Positions 33,312 to 44,525 of a stretch of DNA of 64,000 nt are shown in pieces. Position 1 is the first letter of the stretch. The number at the start of each line of letters is the position of its first letter. The position numbers were made by a program, and so were the translations under genes. The notes below the pieces were generated by a model, which saw nothing but the letters and a program-made list of their open reading frames with translations, made no database searches and was not told the origin of the DNA. Source of the stretch: Adiantum capillus-veneris (taxonomy: Eukaryota; Streptophyta; Polypodiopsida; Polypodiales; Pteridaceae); contig CM043957.1 of NCBI GenBank assembly GCA_014529385.2, positions 67,167,503 through 67,231,502 on the forward strand. Reading direction: 5' to 3'.

Positions 33312-34737
33312 TTGAGTGCAACAGGATCCATGGCAGCGGCTAAGTCGCCAGCAAAGAAAGAAAGAATGACCAACAATGATTACCTGGATGAGGTGGAGCC
33401 ATTTATAATATCAACAAGAACCATAAAGCCCACTACCACTTGGTTACAAAGCAACTTACTCGAAGCAAACGACCTTAGAATATACCAAGGCCTGTTCAAA
33501 GACCCAAAGGGCAATGCCATAGAGCTGCCAATGATACCACAAGAACTCAATGAGTTCACGAGAAAGCCAAAAATAGTGTCTATCTTGAAAAAGTTATACT
33601 TGCACAATTATTTTGAGGCTTTGCCAACAGGAATTGACATTGAGAGAGTCTGGGAATTCATCACAATAATAAAGGAGAATGGCATAGCCAAGGTGACAGA
33701 TCTCCAAGGAAAGAACAGAGTGATTGTAATCACGCCAGAGGTGGCTGCAAGCGCCTTGAACCTCTCTAATGCAGGAGATAGTGTCAACAAGAGGCGAGAA
33801 GAGGTGAAGGTATACAAGGAAACCAAGAAGAACTATAACTTTGAGGATATTGCAGATCCACTGGTGGCAACCATGTGCCAAATTTACAATCAATATTTCC
33901 ATATCTGCACCAAGAGGCCTCAAAAGTACACTGTGCCACTTGCAGCAATTGGAACAACATTCACATGGGCAATGAAGACAAGCAGCCCAGGAGAGATAGA
34001 TTATGTGGCATACTTGCAGTACAACATTGTGAGGATGGGAACCCAGAACCCTACATATATTGATGCCGGGGAGATGCTCACAAAGGTGATATATGAAGCT
34101 CTACATGATAAAGGCTAGTGGCCTCTTCCTCCATCAGAGAATGAGTGGTTGAAGCTGACAAAAGACAAGGAAGAGGAGCAGTCTACAGGTCCCAGGGTGA
34201 CCACCAGGCTGAAAAGAAGGTTAGAGATAGTAGAAGAAGAGCCACCTCAACCAAAGAAAGGAAAGAAAGCTACCATTTAGATGCCAGCAAAAGAGACTAA
34301 ATCCCAGAAGGCCGCTCGGCCAAAGAGATTGATGGAGAGTTTCAGGGCCCAAAGAATGCTTTAAGGTGATCTAAAAAAATTATGGAATCCCTCACTTGAG
34401 GCCATGTATGGATCTTCTTGAAGGACTAATAGAGATCGCTTCAAAGATTATATAAAAAATTTTGAGATCCTAGATGCGGCGGCCGAGAACATTCCAGTCA
34501 TACCTTTTACCGAAGAAGAGGTTGATGATGTGAGGCGGCAGCTATTAGAAGAACAGGAAGGTGAAGAGCGAGAGAGTAAAACAAAAGCTGATCGAGACTT
34601 CAAAAAGAAGCTATCAACACCACCATCAAGCCGCGAGTCAAGTCCGCCACCATCACCACCTCCTCCTAGTCCTCCTCAACCTCGACAAACTGAGGAGTTG
34701 AATAAATCTGAGAAGCAACAAGACTCCAAGGAATAAG
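33312..34737 (+). pseudogene. Extra 3' ORF of the nested element, N-terminal part
   Basis: The best-preserved part of the extra ORF: open from 33312 to TAG 34116-34118 (268 aa), then the same frame continues with stops to 34737. The first 268 residues form a globular domain. It begins SPAKKERMTNNDYLDEVEPF, with a central region KIVSILKKLYLHNYFEALP and an ITPEVAASALNLSN segment. This resembles plant-transposon-associated proteins that lie beside gypsy elements (the same family as the outer ORF at 6073). It is followed by a KKGKK basic patch and a Ser/Pro-rich stretch (SSRESSPPPSPPPPSPP). No catalytic motif is seen and its function is unknown. It begins 150 bp after the last palindrome copy. 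Confidence 0.6.
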
Positions 34738-34767
34738 AAGACAAAGAGAAAGAGCAAAAGGTAGAAT

Positions 34768-35727
34768 TTGAACCAAAGCCTGAGAAGCAAGGTCCGGAGG
34801 CAAAAAATTATGGAATATTCCCTGGATCTGCTAGCTGCTGGATACACCCGAGAGGAGGCAGCTCATACGGATTTTCAATTATCAACCCCTAAACCAGAAG
34901 AATACACTCTGAGCTCTAGTTTGGTGGAGCTAAAGGAGATTACAATAGATACCATGGATTTGCAACCACAAGACAAAGATTGGGAAGAAGTGATGCAGAA
35001 ATTGCAAGGATTAAGAGCCAGATCAGTGGCCAAAGAGATTGAGTATGACGGGCTAAGGTTGAGTGAAGAAAAGGTGAAAGCTGAAGTGGAAACACTTCAG
35101 AAGCCAAACCAAGAGAAGATGCACATCCAATCATAGATGCAAGTTGAACTGGAAGCAGCACTGCAAAAATGTCAAGATTTAGAAAGTCAAAACCGAGAAA
35201 TCAAGCAGAAGCTGATAAACTCTGAAGAAGAATACCAAAAAATCAGCAGTGCTCTTTCTGAAGCCAGAAAGGAAAGGGATGGGCTCACCCTACAGCTGGC
35301 AGAAGAATCAAAACATGTTGAAAACTTGAAAGAGGCCAAGGACAAGGCTGAAATATCACATGAAGCTAGCCAAGATGAGGTGATTGAACTCAAGGATCAA
35401 ATCAAAGTGAAAGATCAAACGATTCAGAGGTTGACAGCATCTCCGAGCAAAGCAAGAGCTGTAGCTGCAACTACAACTAGCCAAGATAGAGATGTGTTTG
35501 AAGAACAAATGATAGAACTTCAAAAAGAGCTGACACTTGAAAAAGGACAGAGAGTGATTCTAGCAGAGGGATCAATGGTGATACAAAGTAGATTGGAAGA
35601 TGATAATAAATCATTGAAAGCAGAATTGGTTAAGCTTCAGAAAATACTAGAAGATGATACAAAGACACTGCAGACAGAAAATGATGAGGTAAGACAAAAG
35701 CTAGATGAAGCTGATAGGTCAATGTAG
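34768..35727 (+). pseudogene. Extra 3' ORF, coiled-coil middle part
   Basis: After a frameshift near 34740-34800 the ORF continues as a long coiled coil: 34768-35136 and, past a single TAG, 35137-35727 (196 aa). Heptad-like Leu/Glu/Lys spacing is clear, for example ALQKCQDLESQNREIKQKLI and ELQKELTLEKGQR. About 250 residues are predicted coiled by eye. Such a segment suggests oligomerisation or binding to another protein. It then leads through 35796-35936 into the 3' LTR. Confidence 0.6.
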
Positions 35728-35886
35728 AACGTAATGACATATTAGTATCCATGACAGAATAAGCTCAATTAGCAAAATACGACTTACAGAAGCAGTTGGA
35801 CGAACTTAAGAGCCAAACAAGTGAAGAACATCAACAAAGTCATGGGCCGGTTGTTACGGAAGGTATTGATATAGAGAATGTGTCAG

Positions 35887-35937
35887 ATCCGGTGGACACA
35901 ACATTACAAGAGGACATTAGAGTTGTGTCCACCGGAT
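35887..35937. repeat. 16-bp inverted repeat at the 3' LTR boundary
   Basis: ATCCGGTGGACACAAC (35887-35902) and its exact reverse complement (35922-35937) flank a 19-nt loop. The last base of the right arm is the first base of the 3' LTR. A polypurine tract would be expected at this place but is not seen. The hairpin might mark or help define the plus-strand start. Confidence 0.85.
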
Positions 35938-37632
35938 GTGTCAAAAAAGTTTTTTGTTATGTTGCTTGCAAAACTATTATATGCTACAACCAAAATCAAC
36001 TTATGTCAGATCTTATCGCATAATATGCTCCAGCAGATTGCCAAGTTGAAATCTCAAAAAAAAATCAAAGCTTGGAATGTTTGGCGATTTCTTTACTGGG
36101 AAACTACTCCAGATGCTCATTATCAGGTACAAATGGCTTGGAGTCAGAAGCCCATCCCAGAAACTAACAATCTAGAGTTATCTTCAGATGAAGAAGCTCC
36201 AAGTAATCAGCTGGCTTTAACTAGACAAAAGAGGAAGGCTACAGAGGTGTTGGACAATAGTTCAAAGAAACCGAAGGCTACATTGGCCAAATGCAGTGCT
36301 TTCTTAAAGCAACTAGAAAGTCAGGTTAAGCCTTTGCCTACTAAAAAACTTTCAGCAGGCCAGACTTTAGCCACACCTTAAGAACAAACTCCAGCACGAA
36401 CCACTGTTGGGACCCGCCAACAAGAAGAGCGGATTCCAACATACACCATTGTTGGAAAGGTCGAGCAAGAAAGGTCCAGTGCTGAACAAGTAGCATTTCA
36501 CACTGACAAGGGAAAGGGTCCAGGACTTGCCAGTCTAGTTAGAAAAATTTCTATTCCTTTCAGTGAATTGGCTTTATCCTTAGCCAAAAAGGATAGACTG
36601 TAGCAGTTACAGGATCAGCCTCTCAAAGGACGACTAATTCTTTAGAAACCTTACTTCACAAAATTATTATACATGGCTCCTATTACGATTTATGAGTCAA
36701 TTCACACTGACCTAGCAAGGATAATAGATGGTTGCTCAATGCTTATCCAATCATCATGGAACACAATTGTCAATGCTTTGGGACAAATGATGGATGCCTC
36801 AGCTTCCATTGATGAAGTGTCTAGCCTAAAAGAAGAGCTAGGAAACAGCCAGCAACAAGTTCAAAAATTGAAGCAGGATATAGGGGCACAATCTCTGTGG
36901 CATAGTATAGTTGAAAACTAGTTAGTTAGAACATTTTACGAACTGCGAGCGAAGCTGTTAAATCTTGAAACAAAGAATAGGTAGTTAACTGAAGACAAGG
37001 CAGAGTCTATGAGAAATGTTGACAGATTTGAAACTATATTGAGAGTGAAGAGGGTAGATTACAACGTGTTGCTAACTACCCACACTGCATTGAAAGCTTC
37101 TCTAATAGAGAGGCAAATATATAATAACCTTGCTGATATTCTAAGTCTAGAGGTCAACAACTCTCTGAATATGGATAATTTGAAGGCACTTATGGAGATC
37201 ATGTAGATTGATTTGCAAGATAAGCTCTCTGAATACAACAGTGCTTTAGCAAATCAAGCTATCTTGGATTATATTGATATTAAGCAGAATGATCCTGATG
37301 AGGATTCTGAGAAAGCAGAAGAGCAAGATGAGGAAGGGGAGGATGATCCAGCAGATAAACCAAATGATGATGATGATACTCCTCCTTCTCCACTTGCGGG
37401 ATCTGGTGCTGGTGGATCAACCACTAATGGGAGCAGCCAGCCCAATAAAGATCATCCAAACCAGCAGTCGAGGGACCAGCGGACTGATAATCAGCAACCA
37501 CGCAATGGGCAGATGCACAGTACTGGAGGGTCTCCAATACACCAATCATAGCACAGTCAAGATGAAAAAGAAAAAGCCAAATCTGTGAGGGTGACTGAGA
37601 CCTTAAAGAGTGATGAGCAACATTCATTATAG
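35937..37632 (+). pseudogene. Extra 3' ORF, C-terminal part inside the 3' LTR
   Basis: Continues the coiled-coil ORF across the LTR start, after a frameshift around the hairpin: open 35878-36381, then 36673-36921, 37009-37206 and 37213-37551, with stops between. Features: SSDEEAPSN acidic patch, KEELGNSQQQVQKLKQ coiled coil, SLEVNNSLNMDNL segment, acidic tail (DEEGEDDPADKP) and a Pro/Gly/Gln-rich end, closing at TAG 37630-37632. With the upstream parts the ancestral protein would be about 1,400 residues, starting in the internal region and ending in U3, as Nef or Sag do in animal retroviruses. That comparison is one of position only. Confidence 0.55.
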
Positions 37633-38672
37633 CTCATCACACTGAACAAGAGATTGAGACATCAGCAAGCTCCTATTACTAGGATGTACTTGGAGGATGA
37701 TGTTCTTATCTCTGATCTGGAACGCTTTGTTAGCCAAAGTGTTAGCTGAAGACTGGCGGCCACACTCAACTGAAGACTAATGAAAAGAGAAAAGAAGGAA
37801 ATCCTATGTAGTCATTCTCTGATTAAGAAAACCTGTAATTTCACTTGTAAATACTTGGGGCTTGCAGAAGTTTTCGATTTTGTATATTATTTTTGCCATT
37901 AGACTCAGCAGGATTTCACTTTGGAACATGAGGTTTTGTATTTGGAAGGTATATATACCAAATTTTAAGTTAATGAAAGTGCCCTTTTTTTGTTCATTCT
38001 ATGAAGTGTCTATGAGAAGCGTATTTTGTGCACGAGAGAGAGTGAGAGTTTATCTTGACGCTACGCGCACACTGGTGGTCGAAATCGAGTACGGAGAAGT
38101 GCCGCGTGCTGCCCCTGGAGAGAGCTACGCGCCAATACCCACATTGCACGTGTACGGCCCGGCTTCGCGAGATTGACTTGCGAGCTATTTCTAGTGATTC
38201 CGTAAACAAACGGTGTTTGTTTTTGTATTTCAGCATATCCACGCGTTCGTATTGAATAAAGCTACACATTAGGCACCTTAGTTTTCAAAAACGTCGACCT
38301 GCAAAAACCTATCAAACATCCTACGTGATTCTGTACCGGATGTTTTTGGGTAGGATTTTGGGTCATGGACCTTAGGGAGAGGGGCCTCTTGGTGTTAATA
38401 GGATATCCCTCAAGTTTCGTAGCGTTTCGAGAACGTCTGATGGGTATTTGGCTCATGGAAGCGTTGTAGTAAATCTCCTCCGGCGCATAATAGTAGGTTG
38501 TAGCTTAGACATTGAGTAGAGACCTCTATAGGAAGTAGTCAATAGTCGGTCGAGTATAGGTTGACACCCTATGCTTGCTTCCACGCACCTGTGGGTCGAG
38601 CTTCGTCCTTAGCTGACAATTCTTATTAGGTGAGTTCTCGCTGTGCTGACGTCCGTCGCGGCGTATCCACCA
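35937..38672 (+). repeat. 3' LTR of the nested Tat-like element
   Basis: 2,736 bp, homologous to 6551-9355. It starts TGTGTC and ends ...CCACCA before the outer element resumes. It is shorter than the left copy mainly because the GA tract is short here. The TATATATA box is at 37950-37957. The first 1.7 kb is the C-terminal part of the extra ORF. Confidence 0.8.
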
Positions 38673-40290
38673 ACATGCTTTCAAAGGCTATATATTGGAG
38701 CCAGAGAAATGATTCAGCATTGGAAATCAGCTGCCCTTCATGATCAAGAATTATGTCAACTGCCTCAGCATCCCAGCAAAATCCAGCCGCTAGAAAGTGT
38801 ACTTGAGTGGGTGTTGACTTCTTATGATAGGATAATCAATCCACACTGGCAATGATAGTCCATTGTAGACCGATATTCTCTAACGCTTGAACTAGATCTA
38901 CTGCTTGGAAACAAGCCTTCATACAAGTGCATGAAGGAAGTAAGAAATCAGCTGAAAGAAGTTTTACTTCAAATGTAAAGTTCGAGAGGAGTTTTGGGCC
39001 AAAGGGTGCAGGCTATGGTTGGAGATAAGACTTCCAGTATGACCTCGGACTCAAATGACAGTAGGGAAACATGCCACTACTCTTCAAAGAATCTTTTAGC
39101 TAGTCCGAGTTACTAGGAAGATGATGCAGCAAGAGAACTAGGTTGTACTTAATTTTTTGGTATTTGTGTCTAGTTCACCAGTTCTCCTGTATGCATTGCC
39201 TACTAAGGAAGCTGAACTGCCCAAATGTTTCCTAGCATTATATTCGTAGCATCCAGAACCAGTGGATTGGCTCATCTTCTTTAATATCACTGATGAACTT
39301 CAGGACTGGTATGAGCGAGCGACTGTCGAATGGAAAACCTAGCCAACTCTGATCAATGATGCTCTCAAATTGAATGATGTCATGGAACTGCAAGGATAAA
39401 TGTAGAGGGTCAAATTCTATATGGGATAGTGGAAGATCCAGCTTCGTGGTTTAACGAAGATCACAAATCAGTTGCTTCATTTGGCTGTGGAGTCTTCCAA
39501 GATCCCTGAAAAGGATATCACTGCTAAACCAGGACTGGGGACACAGTACAGAGAAATGGATGAGATTCTCTTTGAAGCAAGAATGAAAACAAATTAGCCT
39601 CTTCCATAGGGATGTATCCACATAGCCTCGCATTGTCATAAGTTGGTCAGAACCCATCTGACAAAGGGAAGACGCACTTTGTATGATCCCGACACCAAAA
39701 CTTACAATCCTCTCATGCCTTATGAATTTGAGATGTCCATTGAAAGGTGGGATCAGCTTGAGTAGGAGGCCATTTACAGACTGATCTAGAAGGACAATGC
39801 TGGCACTGGAACTTCTGAGGCACCAACACCAAAGAAGGGTAAGAGGAAGCTGGTTTAGTGGAAAGATTCTCGGTATTTCCATCTCAAAATCGGACGGTGG
39901 ATTTTCCTAGTGAGGCACTGGAATTGCTTTGGCTGGACACCCTTGGAATTACAATTATAGGGGTGTAAAGCACTTAACAAGCATGAAGTATGGGATAAAT
40001 CTAGCAATACCGAAAGAGTATTGCCATGAGTAACATCGGCCATACCATGAGGAATGTCGACCAAACCAACAACCAAATGGGTTTAGGATTTAGGGTTTAA
40101 GTCAACCAGAAGGCCAGATGGTTTCCTCAATACACAATCAGAATCAGGCGATGGATTTTTTTCCAAAATTTTGGATTTATACCAAAATTCAAGAAAGGAG
40201 GGAAGGATTTAGAAGGTGAGGACAATCCCAGCAGGCAGGACCTGTCCCTTAGAAGATCAAATAGTGGATCAATCACGCCAGCAATAATTA
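38673..40290 (+). pseudogene. Outer element: extra 3' ORF, second part
   Basis: Resumes the frame broken at 6550. It is open 38643-38855 with ARE, LHDQELCQLPQHPSK and LEWVLTSYDRIINPHWQ segments. Further decayed frames follow: about 38880-39140, then 39170-39850 with HPEPVDWL, DELQDWYERATVEW and MPYEFEMSIERWDQLE. It has many stops. No domain beyond the general 3' ORF family can be named. A basic KKGKRKL patch lies near 39835. Confidence 0.45.
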
Positions 40291-40734
40291 CCGTAGGCAG
40301 TTACTACAGTAACTCCTGAGAGCTATAAATAGGACTCACTACATTGTAATTGGGCTTCTTAGCTTCTTAGTTGTATAGAGATCCTTCTCTTAGTTGCTTA
40401 TCTTTTGGATTTAGATCTCTAAGCATTCTCGGGTTACGAGCTCTTCGCCTCTAGATTCACTCCGTAATCATTGCTTTTGTAATCGTTTGAGCTTAAACCC
40501 ATTATACATTGTACTGGTTGTACTTGAGCTATTAATCTGAATCTGAAAATTCCAATATTTCATTATGTCTCTTGTTTCAGTATAATCTTCCAGTTCAGTT
40601 ATGTATTTCAATCCAGTCAGCACTCTGTCCCAGTCTCACTAACTGAACTGACGACATAACCAGTAGCTTTAATTCTAACATTGGAATCATCTATCTAAAG
40701 AGATCAGCTCCAATTCCAAATAACAACCAGTAAT
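40291..40734 (+). repeat. LTR-like end of the outer element
   Basis: Starts after the last coding remnant. It has CTATAAATAGG (TATA element 40324-40331), a T/C-rich stretch and two TGTACTGGTTGTACTTGAG-like segments, as in the R/U5 part of an LTR. The matching left LTR would lie outside the window, so the boundaries cannot be set. Confidence 0.4.
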
Positions 40735-41150
40735 TGGGTATGTTAACTAGCATAAATGAGTATGCTAACTAGCATACAAAGTATTCTAACAAGCATACAT
40801 AGAATACCTAGAATTTATGCTAACTAGCATAACTAGGTATAGTAACTAGGTTATTTGGGTATGATGGCCACCATACCCACTATCCTAACTAGATACATAT
40901 AATAAATAGCATGTATGTTAGCTAGCATAAACAATAGCATTTATGCTAACCAACATAAGTGAGTATGCTACCTAAACACAATATGATATCCACCATACCC
41001 CCTATGCTAACTAGCATATAGACTCTCCTAACTTGCATGCAAACTCTGTTAACTAGCATAATTAGCATGTATGATGACTAGCAAAATATAGAGAAGCATG
41101 TTTGCTGACTAGCATCGCTAGGTATTCTAACTAGCATACGAAGTACCATT
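40735..41150. repeat. TATGCTAACTAGCATA-type repeat, left block
   Basis: Many imperfect copies of a near-palindromic motif (TATGCTAACTAGCATA and variants such as GGTATGCTAACTAG) run one after another at about 15-30 bp intervals. Both the motif and its complement occur. The block stops where the HAD-like fragments begin and resumes at 43195. Confidence 0.85.
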
Positions 41151-41799
41151 CATGTTGGATACAAATATCCATATTATTAACACACTATGTGAGTCAACTA
41201 GCGTATTGCTTAGGGTTACTATCTTACTAATTGTGAAAAGTATCTTTGAATATTCTACCATTGCATTCATATAATGTTAACAAGTCCAAAAAGTATGCCA
41301 ACATAAAGCAAGGTATGGCTCCAAAAAATACAATGGTATAAAACTTGTAAACATTACTATCTAGAATGAAATTCAAATATTTATGAACATTAAAAAGGCA
41401 ATCTCATCACAATATTACAACTTCTCACTATAGTACATAGTTTTACAAGTATGTGAAGAGTCTAGACTATTGTTTGAAATGCTTGTGCTATTTAGGGCAT
41501 TGTACTTGTAGAACCTAGTGTGCTTGTGCTCCTGGATTTTCTAAGCCTCTGCTTCATCAATTGGAGTTTCTACTTTAAATTGCTGCTACTTTTCTAATCT
41601 TTTCCTCTCATGCCTTTCAGCTTATTCATCAGACTCCCTTTTTCTCCAACGGTTCTCTGTCCTTCACTGAACCTCATTGCTTTCTTGTAGATCGGCTTGC
41701 AGCTTGCTGAGGAATGAATCAAAAAACATGTCTAGGCCAGTATCAGATCCATTATTGATGTATATGTTGCACGGTCCTTTGATTGCAACCACAAAAATA
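41151..41799. other. Interval within the TATGCTAACTAGCATA region
   Basis: Repeat copies fade and AT-rich single-copy-like sequence follows. Read on the minus strand, 41560-41799 is protein-like and charged (ERHERKRLEK), with stops. It would lie downstream of the HAD-like minus-strand fragment. Confidence 0.3.
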
Positions 41800-42003
41800 G
41801 CTAAGGAGCCAAAGTGTCTACCAGAAACTCTTGTTGTTGTTCAATAGTCTGGTCCTCTAGCTTGGGAGTAATAAGCCAACTCCCTTCAGGCTTCTTGCAC
41901 ACTTTTTACTTACTCTCATCAATGATCATAATGTTTTTGGGCTTGTACTGCATTAAGCCCCTCCAAAACATACTCATGTTCTTGAAGAAAACATGCTTAT
42001 TAC
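41800..42003 (-). pseudogene. HAD/FCP1-like phosphatase fragment, C-terminal motif (minus strand)
   Basis: On the minus strand the frame reads FFKNMSMFWRGLMQ, then KNIMIIDESK, a TAA stop, and KKPEGSWLITPKLED. The I-I-D-E-S with a following hydrophobic-Pro stretch resembles the third motif of FCP1/NIF-type HAD phosphatases (V/I-I-D-D-S-P, then a P-x-N/G segment), with D-E in place of D-D. Such enzymes remove phosphate from protein serine, often the RNA polymerase II tail. It is a single decayed fragment and its identity is tentative. The likely partner fragment lies at 42829-43113 on the other strand. Confidence 0.4.
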
Positions 42004-42828
42004 ATATCACCAAGGCACCTTACCACAATGCTCCTGTGCAAAAAAAACCTACCATCCTTGCCCGTTGTGGTTTTAATATTGTATATAAAATTTCATTTAC
42101 TTTACACTGCACATTGGTGTTCCATATGTACAACACGGAATGCTTATTGGCATACTAAGTATACAAGAAATCATAATAGCATTTTTAATATGCTAGTTGT
42201 TGTGTTAACAATCTAGCTTTGCATTTTCACTAGGAATTTGGATATGATATTTAATGTTTGAAAGGAGTACAAGGGAATCAATGATGTGGCAAGAATGCTT
42301 GAAGAGAACCCTTGTAATGATGACTTGGATGAGCTAGAAAGAATGCATGAGGGGGTAAAAATGTGACACCGCAGTTGACAAAACGGCATGGGTGTGTTGT
42401 AGACAATAAAGAAATAGATGACAATGATGAATTCATCATGATCATTCATGCAAAACCAAGTCCCTTTACAGCTAATGAAATAAGTGTTTTAGAGGAAACA
42501 ATTAGGAGTGTACAAGAGAAAGCTATGAGGATTGCTGATAGTGGGCAGAGATGCCAGTGATGACATCCCTCTCCTGGGTTTTGTAAACAAAGTGAAGCTG
42601 AAGAGGAAAGTCGGCCTAGAATAGAATCCAAAAGTGCCTGGAGAGAATGCTTGTGTTTCCCTAAGAGCACCTAGGATAACATAATCAACCTTACCAAAGG
42701 TGAAAAGAAAGCCACTTGCTCACGGGTTGCAAGAAACGATGATCAACCTGTTCTTTGTTGTGCATGATATGAATGTTGACATTGCATTGAAAAAGATACA
42801 AAAAATGTGTATCGCCAAGGCCAGATAG

Positions 42829-43113
42829 CTTAGAAAAGAAAAAAATGGGATTGAGAAGCTCCAAGACTGCTACCTTGAACAGCATAGGAAATTTAATGAG
42901 TACTTGAATTTTGTTCATCCCTCAGGGGAAGTTATTTTTTCCGAGTGGTATCATCCGTTGTTGGACCCAATATGGGTGCCCAAGCTATTGTTTGACGAGA
43001 AGCACTCTCTAGTCCTTGATTTGGATTTCCTTATGGTTAAAGTTGTAGAGTCAAGCGTGGTGAAGTTCCTCCTGAATATGAGGAAAAATTATAAAATATT
43101 GTATGCAAGATAG
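42829..43113 (+). pseudogene. HAD/FCP1-like phosphatase fragment, N-terminal motif (plus strand)
   Basis: An open stretch with a basic helical start (EKNGIEKLQDCYLEQHRKF) and then HSLVLDLDFLMVKV and VVKFLLNMRKNYKILYAR. L-V-L-D-L-D followed by a V-x-F-L-x-x-M-x-x-x-Y segment is the layout of the first motif (D-x-D-x-T) and the following helix in FCP1/NIF-type HAD phosphatases, here with the Thr position lost. It ends at TAG 43111-43113. It lies on the strand opposite the other fragment, so the locus is rearranged or captured within the repeat block. Confidence 0.45.
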
Positions 43114-43194
43114 GTGGTACGTATTTTGTCGCAAAGACAGCCACCAATTTTTGGATTGGTGCCTCTAGTTTTTACATGTCCATTCCATGTACTT

Positions 43195-44525
43195 TGAATG
43201 CTAATTAGCATAATTGGGTATGCTAACTAGCTTATTATGTCTACTAGAAACTATATCCATTATGCTAACTAACTTACATCCAAAGTAATCTAGACATTAA
43301 AAAAAAACATGATTTTAGTCTCTCAAAGTATGTCAACAAGCATACAATGTCATGACCAACATAACTCGGTATGCTAGCTAGCATAACTGGGTATGGTAAC
43401 TAGCATGACTAACAAACGTGGGTATGTTAACTAGCATAAATGGTTATGCTAACTAGTATAAATGGGTATGGTAACTAGTATAAGCGAGTATTCTAGCTAG
43501 CATAAGTGGGTAACTAGCATACAAACTATTCTAACAATCATATAGAGAATAACTAGCATAACTGGGTATGCTAGTCAACATACCCAGTATGCTAGCTAGC
43601 ATACAAACTATTCTAGCATGCATACATAGGATATCTAGCATAACTTGGTATGCTAGCCAGAACACCCAGTATGCTAATAAGCATAGAGACTCTGTTGACT
43701 AGCATACGTAGCATAATAAGCATGTATGTTGATTGCTATGTACGTTGATTAGCATACACATTAGAATAGATAATAACAATCATAATTATGTATGAAAATT
43801 GGCATACAGACTATGCTCACTAGCATACAAAGTAGCATCTATGCTAACTAGCATGATTGGGTGTGCTAGCTAGCGTACACATTAGAATGTATGCTAACTA
43901 CAGTACATAGTAGCATGTTTTCTTACTTTCATAATTGGGTCTGCTTACTAGCATACACAATAGCATGTGGGTGAAATCGTGTTAACATGTCACACTTTTC
44001 ATGTCCCGGACAATGCTAACTAGCACAATTTTGACATATGCTAACTAGTACAATAACATGAGCTACATCTCCAAGATCTATAATGTATGATATATCAGTA
44101 GAAATTTCTCAAAACAGGGAATCCAAATGTACAACCTCCAACAAATTTTGATATTATTTGTAAAAAATTTACCTGACGCCCAACTTTTAAAGATGTGCTT
44201 ACTTGAAAGTGCTAGCTAGCACAAAAAGCACGACACGTTAACATGATCTCACCCATGTATGCTTACTAGCATAATTGGGTATGTTAACTAGTTTTTTACG
44301 TATGCTAACTAGCTAAACTGGGCATACTAACTAGCTAGATTGTGTATGCTAACTAGTATGATTGGGTATGCTAACTAGCAGAATTGGGTATGTTAATTAG
44401 AAAACATAGTATGCTAGCCACCATACCCACTATGATGACTCTGTATGCTAACTAGCATACAAACTATGCTCACCCACATGTCCACTGTGCTAACTAGCAT
44501 GCACAATATGCTAACTAGTGATACT
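43195..44525. repeat. TATGCTAACTAGCATA-type repeat, right block
   Basis: Resumes after the HAD-like fragments with dense copies of the same near-palindrome (for example around 43375-43460, 43560-43620, 44270-44420 and 44500). With 40735-41150 it brackets about 2 kb of other sequence. Interspersed stretches are AT-rich and non-coding. Confidence 0.85.

Larger units (their letters stand above)
6551..38672 (+). mobile_element. Nested 32-kb Tat-like Ty3/gypsy retrotransposon
   Basis: Bounded by long direct repeats (6551-9355 and 35937-38672) that start TGTGTC and end CCA. A tRNA-Asp-type PBS follows the left repeat after 4 bases. Gag, protease, RT, RNase H and integrase follow in gypsy order on the plus strand, then an extra 3' ORF. 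It is inserted in the 3' ORF of the outer element, and the outer frame can be followed across the insertion. The flanking 5-mers are acgta (6546-6550) and acatg (38673-38677). They share 3 of 5 bases and would be a single acgtg duplication if one G-to-A change occurred in each. The element contains a further 8-kb or larger insertion of chromovirus-like sequence starting at 19968. It is riddled with stops; many would arise from C-to-T or G-to-A changes. Confidence 0.8.

Noticed and set aside
33312-34118. Intact cellular gene
   Set aside because: The frame continues past its stop with further coding, lies inside an LTR element and has a relative in the outer element; it is a retrotransposon-associated ORF.
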